From Pelotomaculum sp. PtaB.Bin104 (GTDB lineage: Bacteria > Bacillota > Desulfotomaculia > Desulfotomaculales > Pelotomaculaceae): DNA of 44,897 bases. The notes beneath the pieces are model-generated. The model searched no databases and was not told where the DNA came from. It saw only the letters and a list, made by a program, of their open reading frames with translations. Positions 14,837-24,713 of the stretch are shown here, in pieces (the first letter of the stretch is position 1; each line of letters begins with the position of its first letter). The stretch lies in the NCBI GenBank assembly GCA_002067205.1, contig MVQL01000157.1, positions 1 to 44,897 of the forward strand, given 5' to 3'. Position numbers and translations under genes: made by a program.

Positions 14837-15097
14837 ATGATAAGAGTACGCGCATTAGGAGACCCGGAAAAAGTTGTGGGGTATCATAATCATAGACGTA
14901 TTAAAGGTGGAGAAGTCTTTGACATTAACGACGAAAAAGAGTTCTCTTCTAATTGGATGGAAAAAATTGATTCATCTATAAAACCAACCATGGGGACAAA
15001 AACGACCATCAAGAGAGGGAAGAAAATTGACGCCAAAGACGATTCTTTTGAAACCGGTAGCGCTGTCCCAGCGCAAGAAGATGAGGATGTTCTTTAA
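14837..15097 (+). CDS. Small head-tail region protein
   Basis: This 86-residue protein has an N-terminal beta-like part (MIRVRALGDP, GYHNHRRIKGGEVFDI, then FSSNWMEKI). This pattern of GxxxRRxxGEVFxI followed by FSxxWM is common in short proteins next to phage capsid genes. The C-terminal third is charged and disordered. GGAGGAG precedes the ATG and the stop shares a base with the next start. It may be a minor head-completion or capsid-associated protein. Confidence 0.7.
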   Translation: MIRVRALGDPEKVVGYHNHRRIKGGEVFDINDEKEFSSNWMEKIDSSIKPTMGTKTTIKRGKKIDAKDDSFETGSAVPAQEDEDVL

Positions 15098-15705
15098 TGT
15101 CAACTCCTAACACCGAAACCTGCAACCTTGCACTCGGGCATCTTGGCGTCAGCCAGACAATCTCTGATGTTAATACAGAGAGGTCCCCATCGGCGTTGGT
15201 ATGCAGAAGGTTTTGGGATATGGCCTTTAAAGAGGCGTTGCGGGATTTCCCCTGGTCGTTCGCGAATAAAATTGCCGCGCTTGGATTGATTGAAGAAGAC
15301 CCTAACGAAGAATGGTCGTTTTCATATCAATACCCTCCGGACTGTATGTCGGCACTAAAGATTCAAAGCGGTATTCGTAACGATTCAAGAGATACTCGCG
15401 TCCCGTATAAAATTTCAACTGGCGATTCTGGTCTGGTAATTTATACAGACAAAGAAGATGCCATTCTTGAATATACCAAAGAAATAACAAACTACGGGAT
15501 TTTGCCTCAAGATTTTCAGGCGGCGTTGTCACTTCTATTGGCTTTTTATATCGCGCCTAGTGTTACCGGCGGGGACCCGTTCCAGCTTGGGACAAGAGCA
15601 TATAAAGCATATCTTTTGTCGATAGCAAAAGCACAAGTAAATTCTTATAATGAACAGCAGGAAGAAGAACAACCTGAAAGCGAATTTATAAGGAGCCGTG
15701 AATAA
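15097..15705 (+). CDS. Tail tubular protein A-like adaptor
   Basis: This 202-residue protein begins NTETCNLALGHLGVSQTI and continues with ALVCRRFWDMAFKEALRDFPWSFA, the hallmark N-terminus of T7 gp11/tail tubular A-like adaptors. These form the ring between portal and nozzle. A beta-rich middle (WSFSYQYPPDCMSALKI) and a helical C-terminus follow. The position before the tail tubular B gene is diagnostic. Confidence 0.88.
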   Translation: MSTPNTETCNLALGHLGVSQTISDVNTERSPSALVCRRFWDMAFKEALRDFPWSFANKIAALGLIEEDPNEEWSFSYQYPPDCMSALKIQSGIRNDSRDTRVPYKISTGDSGLVIYTDKEDAILEYTKEITNYGILPQDFQAALSLLLAFYIAPSVTGGDPFQLGTRAYKAYLLSIAKAQVNSYNEQQEEEQPESEFIRSRE

Positions 15706-16025
15706 TGAAACTCGTAAACATGAAGTTAAGTAAAGAGAAAAAAAAGGAAATGGTTGAGCCAACCATGATGGACGGGCCGGAATATCCGTGGGGTCTTAAA
15801 ATTAGTCTTGAGACAGAAGCCATTGAAAAACTCGGGATGGACAAGCTTCCCGTCGTGGAAACGGTTGTTGACGTGGTTGCAAAAGCGAAAGTGGTTGAGG
15901 TGAGGACAAGCGACGCAGAGAATGGCAGGGAAAACAGAAATATTGAACTTCAAATTACGGATTTATCTGTTGAGCCAACAAAACCAGATAAAGATTATGC
16001 AAAGGAACTTTACGGCCAAAAATGA
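15705..16025 (+). CDS. Capsid staple-like small protein
   Basis: This 106-residue protein has an N-terminus MKLVNMKLSKEKKKEM followed by YPWGLKISLETEAIEKLGM, then a beta-rich VVDVVAKAKVVEVRTSD part. The pattern YP-x-GL-x-I-x-L...EKLG is common in small phage proteins annotated as capsid staple or head proteins; I assign it by that pattern only. It overlaps the following tail gene by four bases. Confidence 0.65.
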   Translation: MKLVNMKLSKEKKKEMVEPTMMDGPEYPWGLKISLETEAIEKLGMDKLPVVETVVDVVAKAKVVEVRTSDAENGRENRNIELQITDLSVEPTKPDKDYAKELYGQK

Positions 16026-18511
16026 CCGCAATAAGTCAAAGAGCCTTTTCCGGTGGTGAAATAACTCCGTCTTTATACGCCAGGACAGATGTTGAAAAAT
16101 ATGTTTCGGCGTTAAGGACTTGCCGGAACTTTATGGTTATGCGTCACGGCGGTGCAACCAACCGCCCGGGGACAACTTTTATTAATGAGGTTAAAGATTC
16201 CACAAAAAAAGTTAGGCTAATTCCTTTTATATTCAACTCAGAGCAAACGTATGTTCTTGAATTTGGTGAGCAGTATATTCGAGTATACAGGAATGGCGCA
16301 ATTGTAACGGTAAGCGGCGTATCAGCATGGCAAGATTCGCACGGATATGTCGTTGGAGATTTAGCTTCATATTCCGGTACGAATTATTATTGTATCCAAT
16401 CGCACACGTCTGTTTTGGCTACGAATAGGCCGGGGACCGGAACGAGTTGGCAGGATTATTGGTATGCCTTAACCGGGGATATTTACGAAATACCGACGGA
16501 TTACCTTGAAGATGACTTGGCGACATTAAATTATGACCAGTCTGCCGACGTTGTGACAATAACTCACCCAAGTTATCCTACGGCAGAACTCGCGAGAACC
16601 GGACATACAGCGTGGACATTAACGGATATTTCTTTTATCCCAGGAATATCTGCCCCGGCTAATTTAGCGGTTTCTGGGTCATCTGGGACAGCCGATCAAT
16701 GGGTAGTAACAAGCATCGACGAGGAAAGTTTTGAAGAATCATTACCTACATCACCGGTGGGGTCTGATACCGTTGCCAGCTCTGGTTCTCCGAGGACATT
16801 GAGTTGGGATGCCGTATCTGGTGCCGGGGAATACAATGTATATAAATTGTATAATGGTGTTTATGGATTTATTGGGATAGCCGGATCAAATTCTTTTATT
16901 GACGACGGAATTGACCCAGATACAAGCGAAGCACCGCCGACGGAGAGGAACCCATTTGACGGGGCAGACAATTATCCGTCTACAAGCACTTATCATCAAC
17001 AAAGGCATTGTTACGGGAACACAAACAACAAACCCGAAAATGTTGAATGTAGCCGGTCTGGGGCATATAAAAATTTCACGCGAAGATCACCATTGCAGGA
17101 TGACGACGCAGTTTCATTCACTTTGGCGAGTAACCAGGTCAACGCGATAAAGCATCTTAGAACGATTGGGAAACTTATTGCGTTTACATCCGGCGGTGAA
17201 TGGGTAATTAAGGGGGACGAGTCGGGGATTATAAAAGCCGGGGCAATAAACGCCGAACAAATTTCATATCACGGAAGCGGAGATTTACCGCCGCTTATTA
17301 TTGGATCAAGCGCTTTATATGTTCAGGCAAGGGGTTCTTTGGTAAGGGATTTTATAAGTGATGCGGTAGATGGATATGTGAGCGACGATCTTACTATCTA
17401 CTCTGCGCACCTTTTTGATGCGTATACGATTGTTGATTGGGCGTATCAGCAGATACCACACTCTATTGTTTGGGCGGTGAGAAGCGATGGGGTTCTCTTG
17501 GGCTTTACGTATATTAGGAAACAACAAATGTATGCGTGGCATCGGCACGACACCGATGGATTATTTGAGAATTGCTGCACGGTTCCGGAAGGCAATGAGG
17601 ATTTTCTTTATTTGGTTGTTAATAGGACAATTGACGGAAACAGCGTCCGATACGTTGAGCGAATGAATACGAGAAGGATTGGTGATATTGAAGATTTGAT
17701 TATTATGGATTGTGCATTGTCTTACGACGGGAGAAACACCGGGGCAACAACAATGACACTATCTGGGGGGACAGATTGGACGTATGAAGAAACCTTAACA
17801 CTAACTGCAAGCGTCGCTTTTTTTGTTGTTGGTGATGTCGGTAATGAAATTCATATTACTGGTACAGACGGGACCATTATTCGGGCCTCGATAACTGCAT
17901 ATACCAGCGACACAGTTGTTTCAGTCAAGCCAAATAAAACCGTTCCAGAAGCAATGCGAGATACGGCGTTTACAACCTGGGGAAAAGCGGTTGATACAAT
18001 AAGTGGACTAAGCCATCTTGAGGGAAAAGACATTGCCGTGTTTGCAGACGGGTTCGTTGAAGCAAGCCCGAATAATTCTTCTTATGACACTATAACCGTT
18101 AATAGTGGTGTGGCGAATCTTTCTAAATGTTATGTTGTTATACACGCAGGATTGCCAATTACTTCTGATATTGAAACTTTGGATATAGATACGGTAGACG
18201 GGGAAACATTGGCAGACAAGAAAAAACTTATCAATAAATTGAATACTTTTGTTGAAGAAACGCGCGGGCTTTTTGCCGGCAGTCAAGTTCCATCTAACGA
18301 TGACGATGATCCCCTCGAGGGTCTTTATGAGATCAAAGCAAGAAATAGCGAGGGATATGACGACCCGGTTAGTCTAAAGACAGAGGTTTTAGAAATCAGT
18401 CTTGAGGCTGGATGGAACTCAAACGGAAGAGTTTTTATCCGGCAAGTTGATCCTCTCCCGGCGACAATATTATCAATTGTTCCGGCTGGGTATATACCAT
18501 TTCGGAGGTAA
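16022..18511 (+). CDS. Tail tubular protein B-like nozzle
   Basis: This 829-residue protein has the nozzle hallmark at the N-terminus: FSGGEITPSLYARTDVEKY, then CRNFMVMRHGGATNRPGT and VRLIPFIFNSEQTYVLEFG. Residues of about 215-300 look like an inserted fibronectin-III/Ig-type domain (DQWVVTSIDEESFEES; GEYNVYKLYNGVYGFIG). The beta-propeller-like body has HQQRHCYGNTNN and GGEWVIKG. It forms the distal tube of a short tail and binds the fibres. Confidence 0.9.
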   Translation: MTAISQRAFSGGEITPSLYARTDVEKYVSALRTCRNFMVMRHGGATNRPGTTFINEVKDSTKKVRLIPFIFNSEQTYVLEFGEQYIRVYRNGAIVTVSGVSAWQDSHGYVVGDLASYSGTNYYCIQSHTSVLATNRPGTGTSWQDYWYALTGDIYEIPTDYLEDDLATLNYDQSADVVTITHPSYPTAELARTGHTAWTLTDISFIPGISAPANLAVSGSSGTADQWVVTSIDEESFEESLPTSPVGSDTVASSGSPRTLSWDAVSGAGEYNVYKLYNGVYGFIGIAGSNSFIDDGIDPDTSEAPPTERNPFDGADNYPSTSTYHQQRHCYGNTNNKPENVECSRSGAYKNFTRRSPLQDDDAVSFTLASNQVNAIKHLRTIGKLIAFTSGGEWVIKGDESGIIKAGAINAEQISYHGSGDLPPLIIGSSALYVQARGSLVRDFISDAVDGYVSDDLTIYSAHLFDAYTIVDWAYQQIPHSIVWAVRSDGVLLGFTYIRKQQMYAWHRHDTDGLFENCCTVPEGNEDFLYLVVNRTIDGNSVRYVERMNTRRIGDIEDLIIMDCALSYDGRNTGATTMTLSGGTDWTYEETLTLTASVAFFVVGDVGNEIHITGTDGTIIRASITAYTSDTVVSVKPNKTVPEAMRDTAFTTWGKAVDTISGLSHLEGKDIAVFADGFVEASPNNSSYDTITVNSGVANLSKCYVVIHAGLPITSDIETLDIDTVDGETLADKKKLINKLNTFVEETRGLFAGSQVPSNDDDDPLEGLYEIKARNSEGYDDPVSLKTEVLEISLEAGWNSNGRVFIRQVDPLPATILSIVPAGYIPFRR

Positions 18512-18512
18512 T

Positions 18513-19010
18513 ATGTCAGAGGGCATTTTATTAGCTGCGTCTGCTTCTAAAATATTAAGTGGCCTTTCTGGTACTTATTCAGAATATGAGGCAAATAAAT
18601 TAGAAGCGAAATATACTTCTAGCCAGTTGCAGTTTAATTCTAAGTTAGCTGATTTCCAGGCAAAAGACGCAGAACGCAGAGGAGTTGAAGAAGCCAATGC
18701 TTATCGAGTAAAAGTTAAGCAGCTTATCGGAAGTCAACGCGCGGCAATGGCCGCCCAAGGTATAGAAATTAATGCCGATTCAGCACTTGAGATCCAGGAA
18801 GAAACTGCGGCTTTGGGTGAGCAAGATGCCATGACAATAAAAAACAATGCTTTTCTTGAGGCAACGGGATACAGGATTCAAGCACTTGATTATAGAAGCC
18901 AGTCAAGGTATGCAGAAATTTCTGGGAAGGCAAGGGCAAGGAATACGTTGTTGACAGGGGGAATGTCTGCTATTGATGAAATCTTTAAAGTGGGGGCACA
19001 GTTAAAGTAA
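18513..19010 (+). CDS. Internal virion protein, gp14-like
   Basis: ATG 18513 follows GGAGG by four bases; a longer in-frame reading would run deep into the nozzle gene. The 165-residue product is helical. VKQLIGSQRAAMAAQGIEIN with SALEIQEETAALGEQDAM at about 70-110 is the pattern of T7 gp14/internal virion protein B-like ejection proteins. These form the channel through the outer membrane. Two larger ejection proteins follow in the T7 order. Confidence 0.82.
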   Translation: MSEGILLAASASKILSGLSGTYSEYEANKLEAKYTSSQLQFNSKLADFQAKDAERRGVEEANAYRVKVKQLIGSQRAAMAAQGIEINADSALEIQEETAALGEQDAMTIKNNAFLEATGYRIQALDYRSQSRYAEISGKARARNTLLTGGMSAIDEIFKVGAQLK

Positions 19011-20470
19011 TGCCAACCGTACCGAGAATAACAGAGAACAGGGTTCTTAACCAACCAGTGCTCGGTGTCCGCGTAAGCGCGAATACAGATAATGAGGCGT
19101 TTGGATATGGCGAGTCTGCACAAAGAAGCACGAAGGCAAGCCAACAGGCTGCATCAACTTTACAAAATATAGCTTTAGTTGAAAAGGAAAAAGCTGACAA
19201 GATTAAAGTGCGTGACGCTACGGCAAAGATGGCTGAATTTGAAAATGAGTTTTTATATAATCCACAGACGGGGGCCGTTAATAAACGCGGTGAGAACGCC
19301 TTTTCTCTTCAAAACGATTTCAATGAAGCATACCAAAAGAAGGTTGAGGAGATCAATAAGTCTCTATCAAATAGAATACAGAGGATGGCATTTTCCGGGG
19401 TAGCTCAAGAATATCGCGTTAATATGGAGAGAACGGTAAACAGGCACATCGCCGGAGAGCGGCTTGAATATGATATGTCCGTTACCGATTCAGTTATTAG
19501 AAACGAATCTAATGTTGCGATGAACTCTTTTCAAGATCCCAGAAGGGTTGCTCTTGCATTTGAGAGGATTGATGCGGCGATAGATTCATTCGCCGAAGCT
19601 AATGGTATGCCGAAAGAATGGACGGAAGCTAAAAAATTTGACGATAAAAGCCGTGTTCATATTGGGGTGGTTGAGAATCTTCTTACGAGGAACACAAAGG
19701 CTGCGATGGAATATTTCATGGCCAACAAGGAAGAGATTAATCAGGGCAACCTTAACGAAGCAGACCTCAAAAAGAAGATTGACGCTTATCAGAAGATAAA
19801 TGTATATAAAATAGAGGACGGGATATACGACAAAATGATCGCTGGAACGGCGACGGTTGATGATGTCTTGAGCGTTAGCTCCCCGATTGAAGAGGGGGGG
19901 ATCGGAAGCAAGCGTGCCAAACAATTAATTGACAAGTTAAAGGCTCAACAGAAAAGTGATCTTAAAACGGCTTTATCTCTTATTTCCGGAGAGGTATCGG
20001 AAGAAGAGGCAGTAAAGTATATTGATCTTGTTGACAAAATTTTAAGCAGGGATTCGGATAATTTCAACGCAAAGAAGATGCTTGTTGATGCTATGGCCGA
20101 TGGGATGGTAGATAAGGGCGAGGCACAAAACATTAACAATATAAAGCAACGGTTAGAAGATATAAATTTCAACAATTCTTCTGGTATATTCGTGGATATT
20201 TTTAAATGGTTCAAAAAGGTAAGAAAAGATGATAACCTAAGCAATGAAAGAATAATGTCTGAAATTAAGTTTCTGTTGAGGTCTTTTTCTGCGGGTGGGC
20301 AGGATCCCGAAACATTTAGGGAGATGGCATCTGAAAGGCTTAAAGGGATACAGCAAGAGAAGGATCCTAGGATTGGCGGTTATTACGAAGGGCAAGAAGT
20401 TGTTGGGAAAAACAATCAGGTTTATGTAGTTAAATTCGTTGACGGAAAGCCAACATTTATACCTAAATAA
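19010..20470 (+). CDS. Internal virion protein, gp15-like
   Basis: This 486-residue protein is mostly helical. The N-terminus PRITENRVLNQPVLGVRVSA and a YGESAQRSTKASQQAASTL stretch are typical of the second internal/ejection protein of podoviruses. The body is coiled-coil and TPR-like. It overlaps the previous stop by one base and the next start likewise. The likely role is the periplasmic tunnel during DNA ejection. Confidence 0.75.
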   Translation: MPTVPRITENRVLNQPVLGVRVSANTDNEAFGYGESAQRSTKASQQAASTLQNIALVEKEKADKIKVRDATAKMAEFENEFLYNPQTGAVNKRGENAFSLQNDFNEAYQKKVEEINKSLSNRIQRMAFSGVAQEYRVNMERTVNRHIAGERLEYDMSVTDSVIRNESNVAMNSFQDPRRVALAFERIDAAIDSFAEANGMPKEWTEAKKFDDKSRVHIGVVENLLTRNTKAAMEYFMANKEEINQGNLNEADLKKKIDAYQKINVYKIEDGIYDKMIAGTATVDDVLSVSSPIEEGGIGSKRAKQLIDKLKAQQKSDLKTALSLISGEVSEEEAVKYIDLVDKILSRDSDNFNAKKMLVDAMADGMVDKGEAQNINNIKQRLEDINFNNSSGIFVDIFKWFKKVRKDDNLSNERIMSEIKFLLRSFSAGGQDPETFREMASERLKGIQQEKDPRIGGYYEGQEVVGKNNQVYVVKFVDGKPTFIPK

Positions 20471-23400
20471 TGGAAAAAGAAGCCCTTACATTAGATCAAT
20501 TTGAATCTTTGACGCCGCAAGGACAGCCGAAAGCCTTGTCTATCGACGAATTTGAAGCATTGATGCCTAGAATTGAGCAGAAAGCTAAGTCTAGGGGGTT
20601 TTTAGATACGGTTAAGTATTTCCTTGGGGAAGGAATTTTAAAACCTTTGGCAAGGGGGACAGAGGCTATCCCTGGACGATTTGAAGAAGTTAAGCAGATG
20701 AATATTTCTAAACGGCAAGATATGATAAAAAAAATGTTGGCTGATGAAGGAGCTGTTTTCGGGGCAGATATAAGCAAAAGAACGCCAGAACAAGCGCAGA
20801 AAATAGCAGAATTGAATAAGATTGTTGACAATTTCGATAAAATCATTGAGACAAGTAAAAGGATGCAAGGGCATTGGGATGAACTTTCTAAAAGCGGGAT
20901 AGAGGCCCCTAGTGAAGAATTTTTAATGTCTTCTCCTAATCCGCTTGATAAAAATTTTTCATTTACTCGGTTAGCCGCATTGGGCGCAGAGAGTTTCCCT
21001 ATGTTGGCAATGGGTGCGGCAATTTCTGGAATAACCAAAAGCCCTTCTACTGGGGCAATGTTTATAAGTATGTTTGACGCAGCAGAAGAATATAATATTG
21101 CGAGAGAAAAAGGGTTGTCAGAGGAAGAGCTTAATTTGGTATTCGCTTCTGACTTATTGGTGCTGACTGCACTTGAAACTGTCCCGCTTACGACTTTTAT
21201 GAAAGGTGGGAAAATTCCGTTGCAGATGTTTAAAGTTGGGTTGCAAGAAGGAGGCGAAGAAGTTTTGCAGAATATCTGGAAAAACTCTGTTGCTGCGATA
21301 GGATATGACGAGACCAGAAAAGTCACAGAAGGATTAATTGAGTCTTTTCTAGCAGGGTTCATAAGTGGTGGGGTTTTAGGGACGTTCTCTCCTCCCCCTG
21401 AGGTACAGAAAAAGCTTGAAGTTCTCGAAGAAAAAGGGGTTGATACAGATAAAATGATTGATACCGTGGGCCGGCAAGTCATAGATAACGCGGAAAAAAT
21501 TGTTGATAATTTTTCAGAAAAAGTCGGCCCGGAATCCGTACAATTACCGGAAGAGGAGGTGTCTCAAAATGGTAATCAAGAAAACGTCGAAGGGGTACCA
21601 GGTCAAGAGCAAGTCAGGGAAGAACCTGTCAAAGCCAACATTGTCGAAGAAGGCGGCAGTCAAACGGCTGAAACAGGTGGAATACTTCAAGCACAAGAAC
21701 AAGTAGCCACGGAAGAATGGGATGAGGTTGAAGTTGCGTTCGATAAAAGTTCTAAAGGCGAAAAACTCACTCTAAATGAAAAACAGGCCATGGCTGAAAT
21801 TGAGGTTGAATATGAGAAAGAGAGAAAAGGCGCCGTTGATGAAATAAGGCGGGCAATTGAAAAAAAGATAGCTTTTGAAAGTGGAGAGGAATTTGCTCTT
21901 ATCCCCAGAAAATTGTTTGCTAAAAAAGGAAGCGGAGTTGCATTAGATTCATTGGCGACAGAATTAGAGGCGTCTTTAGTGTTCTTGGGATATGAAGCAA
22001 ATTCTGATGGCCTCAGAGAATTTATTTACAATGAAATAGGGACTCAGGGGGAGAAGGGGATATTAGAAGCTCCGCGCAGGAAGTCAGCAAAAAAGACTTT
22101 ATCTGAAATTAATAAATTGGTTAAAGAACGCGACGCCGGCATTGCAAGGATTATTAGGATTGTTGAAAAAAGACTTGGTAAGCCATTAACGGTAAGTGGG
22201 GCTGAATTTTATAAATCGCTTTCTCCCGAGAAAAGAAATATTGAAATATCAGAAGAAGAGGCGTTAAAGATAAAGCTACGGGCCATGCAAAAAGCGTCAA
22301 AGCAAGGTGAAAAGGCTGGGGTTAAAAAAGAGAGAAATCGCCTTTATGAGATCATAAAAAACAAAAAGGTCAGGGAAGAAGAGTTTAATGCTGTGAAAAA
22401 GATGTTTGATTTTATAGATAAAGTAGCCACGTCTGGAATCCCTCTTGAATATGCGGATGCTATTAATGAAATAAAAGAATCAATCGGGTTCTATCGAGAA
22501 GGAAAGAAGCGGGTTACGTCAGCAAGAAATATTCTTTCTCGTGGGAAAGCGGCGGCATTAGACCCGGAAATTTCTAACGATGTTTCTGAGTTAGAAAAAA
22601 TTAACGCCGCAGATATGGACGTAAATGATTTAATTGAGGTTTATGACGTTATTCAGCAAATTTATCATTCTGGGTTACACCAAAACAAATTTATGATTGC
22701 GAATAAGATGGCAAACTTTCTTGAGACGGTTAAGGCAGGAGTTGGTAATATTGTTAAATTCGGAAAAAACCTAGACAATATATCAACAATAGAGTCGCCG
22801 CCTAAAGGACATGGGAAATGGAGCAAAGAGCTTTTGCAGAAATATTTTGCTGAACATCGCCGGCCAGAAGCCATGCTTGAGGAATTTGATGGATTTAAAG
22901 AAGGCGAAAATTACAACACAATGTTTGTTCCGCTGAATGAAGCATCCCTTGAAAAGGAACGCGGGTTAGATAAGGCGAAAGAACGGCTTTCTATAATCTT
23001 ATCAGAGATTGATATTTTTAATCTTTTACACAAAAAAGAAAAAGTTGCCGGGATAGAAAGAAAATTGTCTAGGGACGAAATGGTTTTTATTTATGCGAAC
23101 ACACTTAATCCTCAGAACATGGCGCATTTAAAAGGAAGCGGAGTTTCGGAAGAAACGATAGCTGATGTCACAAACAAATTAACAGAGAACGAGAAAAAAA
23201 TTGTTAATAATATTGTTCAATATTTTAGTGAATTATATGATTCAATCGACGCTGTTTATTCAAAATTAAAAGGTAAACATCTGCCAAGAGTTGAAGGAGT
23301 TTATTTCCCCATACAGAATCTTGCTAATATTGGTGACATAGAACAGATTGAACTTCAAATAACAGGATTTAATGAGTTTATGCGGACCGGGGTAGCGAAG

Positions 23401-24705
23401 GGATTTACAGAGGCAAGGAGCATTAAGTCCGATAAGGCATTTAAGCAGTTTTCTTTTATGAACACTGTTTTCCGGCATATAAACCAGGTTGAGCATTATA
23501 AAGCGTTTGCCCTACCATTACGGGACGCAAGCAAATATTTCAAGCATCCTTCAATAAAAAATGCGATTATAGATAATTATGGCACACCTACTTATGATGT
23601 TCTAAATAGTTGGCTTGAGAATATTGCTAGGGGCAGAGATTCTCATTTAGGAAGTTTTTGGGATGATGTTGTTTTGGCGTTAAGGACAAACTATGTGGTT
23701 TCTGTTTTAGGAGGAAACCTGTCTACGTTAATAAAGCAGCCGATATCTTTTTCTCAGGGGATGGGGTATATCGGCAAAAGAGCGTCGCTGAACGGGTTAG
23801 CTGAATTTATATCAGACCCAGAGAAGGCAATGAAATTCTGTAAAGAAAAATCAACGCAAATGAAGCATCGCGCATTTGCTCAAGAAAGAGAACTGCAAGA
23901 TATCGCTCGTGGGCGGTCGGTTGAAGCTGTTTTTAAACAGAATCCAAAAGTATCAGATTATTTTAAAGACCCAAGAAAACTTTTATTGTTAAAGCAATTT
24001 ATAAAAGAAGGGTCGATGAAACCTCTTCTTTGGGCAGACGAAGTTACCGTGACTGCATTATGGCTAGGTGAATATCGCAAGCAAATGAATGTTCCCGGCA
24101 TGTCTGAACAGTCCGCTATTGCTGCGGCAGATAAAGCCATTAGAAGAACGCAACCCCAATCTGGGACTGTTCATCTTCCGGCAGTTTTTCAATCTGATCC
24201 GGTAAGGAAACTGTTTACTCTTTTCAAGAATCAGCCAAACCAGGATTTTAATTTAATTTATGATGCGATTGCAAAATACGGTAAAAACAAAAAGAATTTT
24301 AAAGCAACCGCTGAATTAGCCGACAAGTTAATGATATATTGGATTTTGAGTAGTTTTATTTATGGGATGGCGACCAGAAAGCGCATGCCGGAAGATAAAA
24401 AAGAGATCGCTTTAGACTTAGCGCAGGGATTGATTGGCGGGATGGTTGGGATATCAAATATATACGACAAGGTTGTTTATCCGTGGGGGTCTGATAATAT
24501 GTTAGGTGCGCTCTATGATGATGCGGCCAGGATAATAAACACAAAAGATGTTGAGAAAAAATTAATGTATGGGATTGATTTAGTAGGGACAGTAAGCGGG
24601 GTTCCGGCGTATTCCCCTATAAAAAGATTGTTCACCAGAGAAAGTTTAAAGACAAAATTGTTTGGTGGGGAAAGAAGAAAACGATTAAAACCAGCATCTT
24701 TTTGA
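20470..24705 (+). CDS. Large internal virion/ejection protein, gp16-like
   Basis: This 1411-residue protein is the largest in the window. Residues 160-290 contain hydrophobic, Gly/Ala-rich helices (FPMLAMGAAISGITKSPS; LAGFISGGVLGTF) suited to membrane insertion. Residues of about 355-420 form an E/Q-rich linker, followed by long coiled coils. The C-terminus (VVSVLGGNLSTLIKQPISFS; LAQGLIGGMVGISNIYDKV) resembles large polyvalent-protein C-terminal domains. No lysozyme/transglycosylase motif was found, unlike T7 gp16. It probably spans the inner membrane during ejection. A small gene lies nested in another frame at 21569. Confidence 0.75.
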   Translation: MEKEALTLDQFESLTPQGQPKALSIDEFEALMPRIEQKAKSRGFLDTVKYFLGEGILKPLARGTEAIPGRFEEVKQMNISKRQDMIKKMLADEGAVFGADISKRTPEQAQKIAELNKIVDNFDKIIETSKRMQGHWDELSKSGIEAPSEEFLMSSPNPLDKNFSFTRLAALGAESFPMLAMGAAISGITKSPSTGAMFISMFDAAEEYNIAREKGLSEEELNLVFASDLLVLTALETVPLTTFMKGGKIPLQMFKVGLQEGGEEVLQNIWKNSVAAIGYDETRKVTEGLIESFLAGFISGGVLGTFSPPPEVQKKLEVLEEKGVDTDKMIDTVGRQVIDNAEKIVDNFSEKVGPESVQLPEEEVSQNGNQENVEGVPGQEQVREEPVKANIVEEGGSQTAETGGILQAQEQVATEEWDEVEVAFDKSSKGEKLTLNEKQAMAEIEVEYEKERKGAVDEIRRAIEKKIAFESGEEFALIPRKLFAKKGSGVALDSLATELEASLVFLGYEANSDGLREFIYNEIGTQGEKGILEAPRRKSAKKTLSEINKLVKERDAGIARIIRIVEKRLGKPLTVSGAEFYKSLSPEKRNIEISEEEALKIKLRAMQKASKQGEKAGVKKERNRLYEIIKNKKVREEEFNAVKKMFDFIDKVATSGIPLEYADAINEIKESIGFYREGKKRVTSARNILSRGKAAALDPEISNDVSELEKINAADMDVNDLIEVYDVIQQIYHSGLHQNKFMIANKMANFLETVKAGVGNIVKFGKNLDNISTIESPPKGHGKWSKELLQKYFAEHRRPEAMLEEFDGFKEGENYNTMFVPLNEASLEKERGLDKAKERLSIILSEIDIFNLLHKKEKVAGIERKLSRDEMVFIYANTLNPQNMAHLKGSGVSEETIADVTNKLTENEKKIVNNIVQYFSELYDSIDAVYSKLKGKHLPRVEGVYFPIQNLANIGDIEQIELQITGFNEFMRTGVAKGFTEARSIKSDKAFKQFSFMNTVFRHINQVEHYKAFALPLRDASKYFKHPSIKNAIIDNYGTPTYDVLNSWLENIARGRDSHLGSFWDDVVLALRTNYVVSVLGGNLSTLIKQPISFSQGMGYIGKRASLNGLAEFISDPEKAMKFCKEKSTQMKHRAFAQERELQDIARGRSVEAVFKQNPKVSDYFKDPRKLLLLKQFIKEGSMKPLLWADEVTVTALWLGEYRKQMNVPGMSEQSAIAAADKAIRRTQPQSGTVHLPAVFQSDPVRKLFTLFKNQPNQDFNLIYDAIAKYGKNKKNFKATAELADKLMIYWILSSFIYGMATRKRMPEDKKEIALDLAQGLIGGMVGISNIYDKVVYPWGSDNMLGALYDDAARIINTKDVEKKLMYGIDLVGTVSGVPAYSPIKRLFTRESLKTKLFGGERRKRLKPASF
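21569..21706 (+). CDS. Nested small basic protein in alternative frame
   Basis: This 45-residue frame lies wholly inside the ejection-protein gene but in another frame. AGGAGGTG (21554-21561), an 8-base perfect Shine-Dalgarno, sits seven bases before the ATG. The product is very basic (KKTSKGYQVKSKSGKNLSK, then KRLKQVEYFKHKNK), an ending that I recall from small phage proteins, though unverified. The host protein here is only a low-complexity acidic linker, which tolerates such overlap. Translation is plausible but not proven. Confidence 0.5.
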   Translation: MVIKKTSKGYQVKSKSGKNLSKPTLSKKAAVKRLKQVEYFKHKNK

Positions 24706-24713
24706 GGTGAGAA

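Noticed and set aside
20496..21482. Long minus-strand frame (328 codons) opposite the ejection-protein gene
   Set aside because: It is Ser/Ile/Pro-rich antisense text with no ribosome site, overlapping an in-frame virion gene with normal codon pattern.
20470..24705. Lysozyme or transglycosylase domain in the gp16-like protein
   Set aside because: The N-terminal region lacks a recognisable catalytic Glu motif of the SLT type.
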